Of a stretch of 64,000 bases of DNA, positions 60,337 through 64,000 are shown in pieces. A program made the position numbers and the translations under genes. The number at the start of each line of letters is the position of its first letter. Within the stretch, counting starts at the first letter, position 1. Under the pieces are notes generated by a model, which was not told the DNA's origin, did no database searches, and saw only the letters and a list, made by a program, of their open reading frames with translations. The stretch is from Lepus europaeus (Eukaryota > Chordata > Mammalia > Lagomorpha > Leporidae), in assembly GCF_033115175.1 (NCBI RefSeq), contig NC_084831.1:42688002-42752001 (forward strand), written 5' to 3'.

Positions 60337-61378
60337 TCAGGTCCCCGGGGAGTAGCAGAGCATGCACTGGCACTGGGCGCTGCCGAAGCAGGGCTGGGAC
60401 AGCACCGGAGTCGGGGCTTGAGCCCTGGAGGCTAGGGCAGATGCTCCCGGGGTTGCCTGACCCGGCCAGCGGCTGCAGCCTCAGCTCCCTTCCTAGGTCA
60501 GGGGGACACTGGTGCTGAGCTCAGAGCAAGTGGCTGACCAGGTCCCAGCATCCCCTACCTCTTCAACAGCCCCTGCCCATCCCACCCTGGATGCACCTGC
60601 TAAGCTGCCCTGTGATGGGAGCTGAGGGCCTGGGCAGCCCAGGTCCGGTTGGGAGGAAGGGGATCATCCTAACCACAGGTGCCAGGCATAGATGCAGCCA
60701 TGGGGACTCGGGTGTGTGACTGCTTCCAGAGAAGCCTCCAGAGCTTGGTTTTGGGGGAATGGGCCCAGGCCCCGCTGATGCCTGCCTGCAGTCTCTGTCC
60801 CTCCATCCACCCTCCAGAGCACTCTTGTGCTTTCTAAAGCACAGATCTGGCCTGCCTCACCCCTCCCTGGCTCCCCTGGCTCCGGGCTGGCATGGCAGGC
60901 TCCTTTCACCCTGGCCAGCGGGCGGCACCACCCTTGTGGGCACCACCATGCTGAGATCCTGCCCCTGACCTAAGGGCCTTCTTAAAATGGAATGCAGAGG
61001 GACGTCAGAGCCTCAGGCCGTGGAGGTTGCGGGCCACAGGCACAGACAATAACAAGAGTAAGGGGCCACGCACAGGAATCCGAGTCCCTCGGCGGGGAGG
61101 GTTCCCTTCTCAGCCCAGGAGAGAGGCCCAGTGCTCACATGCACCAGCTCTCTGGCCCTCACTCCCTTGTCACACAGGCAGAGTCCTGGCTGACCACATG
61201 TTCTTCTGGCCTCTCCTAAGGCTCAGCCTCATCATGTTTGCTTTTATGATTATGTTCTTCTTGTGCCAGATAATACAGGTTTGTGTACAGTAGTGTTTCC
61301 TTTAACAAATGTAAATAAAAAGTATGAGTCATCTTCCAGTAAAGTGATCTATAAATAATAATATAGAGGACTGTGTGG

Positions 61379-61678
61379 GCCCAGCGTTGTCGCATGGCCA
61401 GTAAAGCCACCGCCTGCGAAGCCGGCATCCCATATGGGCGCGGGTTTGTGTCCCAGCAGCTTCTCCAATCTGGCTCCCTGCTACTGGCCTAGAAAAGCAG
61501 CAGAAGATGGCCCAAGTGCTTGGGTCCCTGCACCCACATGGGAGACCTGGAAAAAGCTCCCGGCTTTGGCCTGGCTCAGCCGTGGTCATCTGGGGAGTGG
61601 ATGGAAGACTGCTGTCTCTCCCTCACTCTCTATAACTCTGACATTCAAAATAAATTTTAAAAATATATATTTTAAAAA
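61379..61678 (+). repeat. CSINE with target duplication in a TTC39A intron
   Basis: GCCCAGCGTTGTCGCATGGC to AATAAATTTTAAAAATATAT. AGAGGACTGTG / AGAGGTCTGTG flank it. Confidence 0.9.
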
Positions 61679-62266
61679 AGAGCAGAGGTCTGTGGTCCTG
61701 GCAAAAACCGGCGAGGCCAGAGAAAGTACATGTTACAGAAACGCTTACCCAGTTTGCACAAAGTCCCTTGTTTTACTCAAAGAGGCTCATAGGAAGAGAC
61801 AGGGAGAACAGGGTCAGGCTAGACTGATCTGGGCTCCTGACTCCAGGGCAACACTCCATCCCACCACACCACAGGCCTCCTCCACCAGGGAGTCCTCTTG
61901 GGGTAATACTCAGATTCCCACCCTCAGGAAGCCTCTGGGAGCCTGAGTTCTGCTTCCTCTAATGTCTGTGGGCATCTCCCAGGTGGGGAGGCTGTACAAC
62001 CAGTCCTGGGCCAAGGACTTGGTCAAGGTCCTAATGTGAGAAGGTGGCTGGGTGTAGCGCGGACAGGCTCCTCATACCTGTCAGGCCCAGAGAATGTGAC
62101 CCCAGACCAGTGCCCGGGCTGCCACCTCTACCCCAGAGCCCCACCACTCTGGGAGGGACCCGGCGGGGGCTGCGGCCCTGTTCCTTGCACAGAGACAAGG
62201 GGCCCAGACATCAGCCCAGCTTGTCCCTGGCTGAGCAGCTCTGGGTGCCAGAAGACAGGCGGTTAC

Positions 62267-62332
62267 CTTATTTCCTGAAAACCCCACAAACTCGAGCAGC
62301 CGCAGGATCCGAGTGGGAAGCATAGACAGCGT
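62267..62332 (-). CDS. TTC39A: TTC39A coding exon, visible residues 34-55
   Basis: A 66-nt symmetric exon (phase 0 to 0) with acceptor CCCTGTCCCTGCAG and donor GTAACC. It encodes TLSMLPTRILRLLEFVGF and then SGNK. This is a conserved helical segment of the family: the SMLP and LLEFVGFSG wording recurs in TTC39 proteins. Confidence 0.95.
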
Positions 62333-62904
62333 CTGCAGGGACAGGGCAAGGGGCCGGTGAGGGGCGCAGCGTGCCCTGAGACCTGCTCCTTGAAGACGCT
62401 TTACCTGGGGGGACACCCTTCCCTGTCCCTGACACTCGCATCCTGGCAAAGGTCCCCCAGGAGAACCCTCCTCGCACGAGCAGGCCCAGCTCCTCCAGCC
62501 TCCCCCACGGCCCACAGTGGTCCCTCGGGTCCCTCTGCTGCGACTGCTTCCCCACCTGGACCATCCAGGATCCTCTAAGACCCAAGTGGGTACACCTCCC
62601 CAGGAAGCCTGCATGCCCCGCTTGGGAGGGGCTGCGTCCAGGCTGTCTCCCCCTCCCCTGCAGCCATGATGCTCCTCCAGGGCAGAGGGTGTATAAGTTC
62701 TGGGGCCACAGAGACTCACACCACTGGGCTTTCCCACCACCAGGCCACTTGGGAGGAGGCACACAGTTGGACTCTCTGGGGCTGGCTCCAGCGCCTGCCC
62801 ACCCACACCCCAGCTCTGGGCCCTCGGAAGGCTGGCGACACGTTGTCACCCTCACTTCTGGGACCAGGAGAGCCTGGCGCCTGGCCAGGCCCCGAGGGCC
62901 CTCA

Positions 62905-64000
<1,096 letters not shown>

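Overview
The window is vertebrate nuclear DNA from a lagomorph, most likely a rabbit or hare. The diagnosis rests on about 68 whole or partial copies of the tRNA-derived lagomorph C-repeat (CSINE). Its head reads GGGGCCGGCGCTGTGGCGCA, its body GGCCCAAGTCCTTGGGCC, and it ends in a CT-rich stretch and an A-rich or AAATAAAT tail. Older layers are fossil L1M, MIR, L2 and MER5-type repeats. There are no operons, prokaryotic genes or CRISPR arrays.

Two convergent protein-coding genes are present, both incomplete at the window edges. RNF11 (RING finger protein 11) is on the plus strand: the first 35.6 kb is its intron 1, exon 2 is 35655-35824, exon 3 with the stop is 37476-37647, and the 3' UTR runs to about 39.74 kb. 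Exon 1 is off the left edge. TTC39A (tetratricopeptide repeat protein 39A) is on the minus strand: twelve coding exons lie between 63079 and 48637. Their splice phases join into a continuous 414-residue C-terminal part, and a probable 3' UTR reaches about 47.7 kb. Its 5' exons are off the right edge. The pair and their convergent order agree with the human 1p32.3 region as I remember it.

Layout: 1-35.65 kb, AT-rich RNF11 intron 1, saturated with CSINEs, many nested in one another or in old L1 copies; 35.65-39.74 kb, RNF11 exons 2 and 3, with one young CSINE in intron 2 and none in the 3' UTR; 39.74-47.7 kb, convergent intergenic space with CSINEs, MIRs and an unassigned CpG island near 47 kb; 47.7-64 kb, GC-rich TTC39A with short introns, few CSINEs, older MIR/L2 repeats and a second CpG island inside the largest visible intron.

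RNF11 is a RING-H2 ubiquitin-ligase component. TTC39A is a TPR adaptor-type protein of unsettled role. Nothing in the sequence shows that they work together. I found no new multi-gene system. The most informative observations are evolutionary: nested CSINE insertions with readable target-site duplications, two target sites used twice, a 564-bp solo-LTR-like insertion with a 4-bp duplication inside an L1, and two CpG islands not explained by the visible gene ends. All repeat family names come from recognition of motifs, not from a database search.
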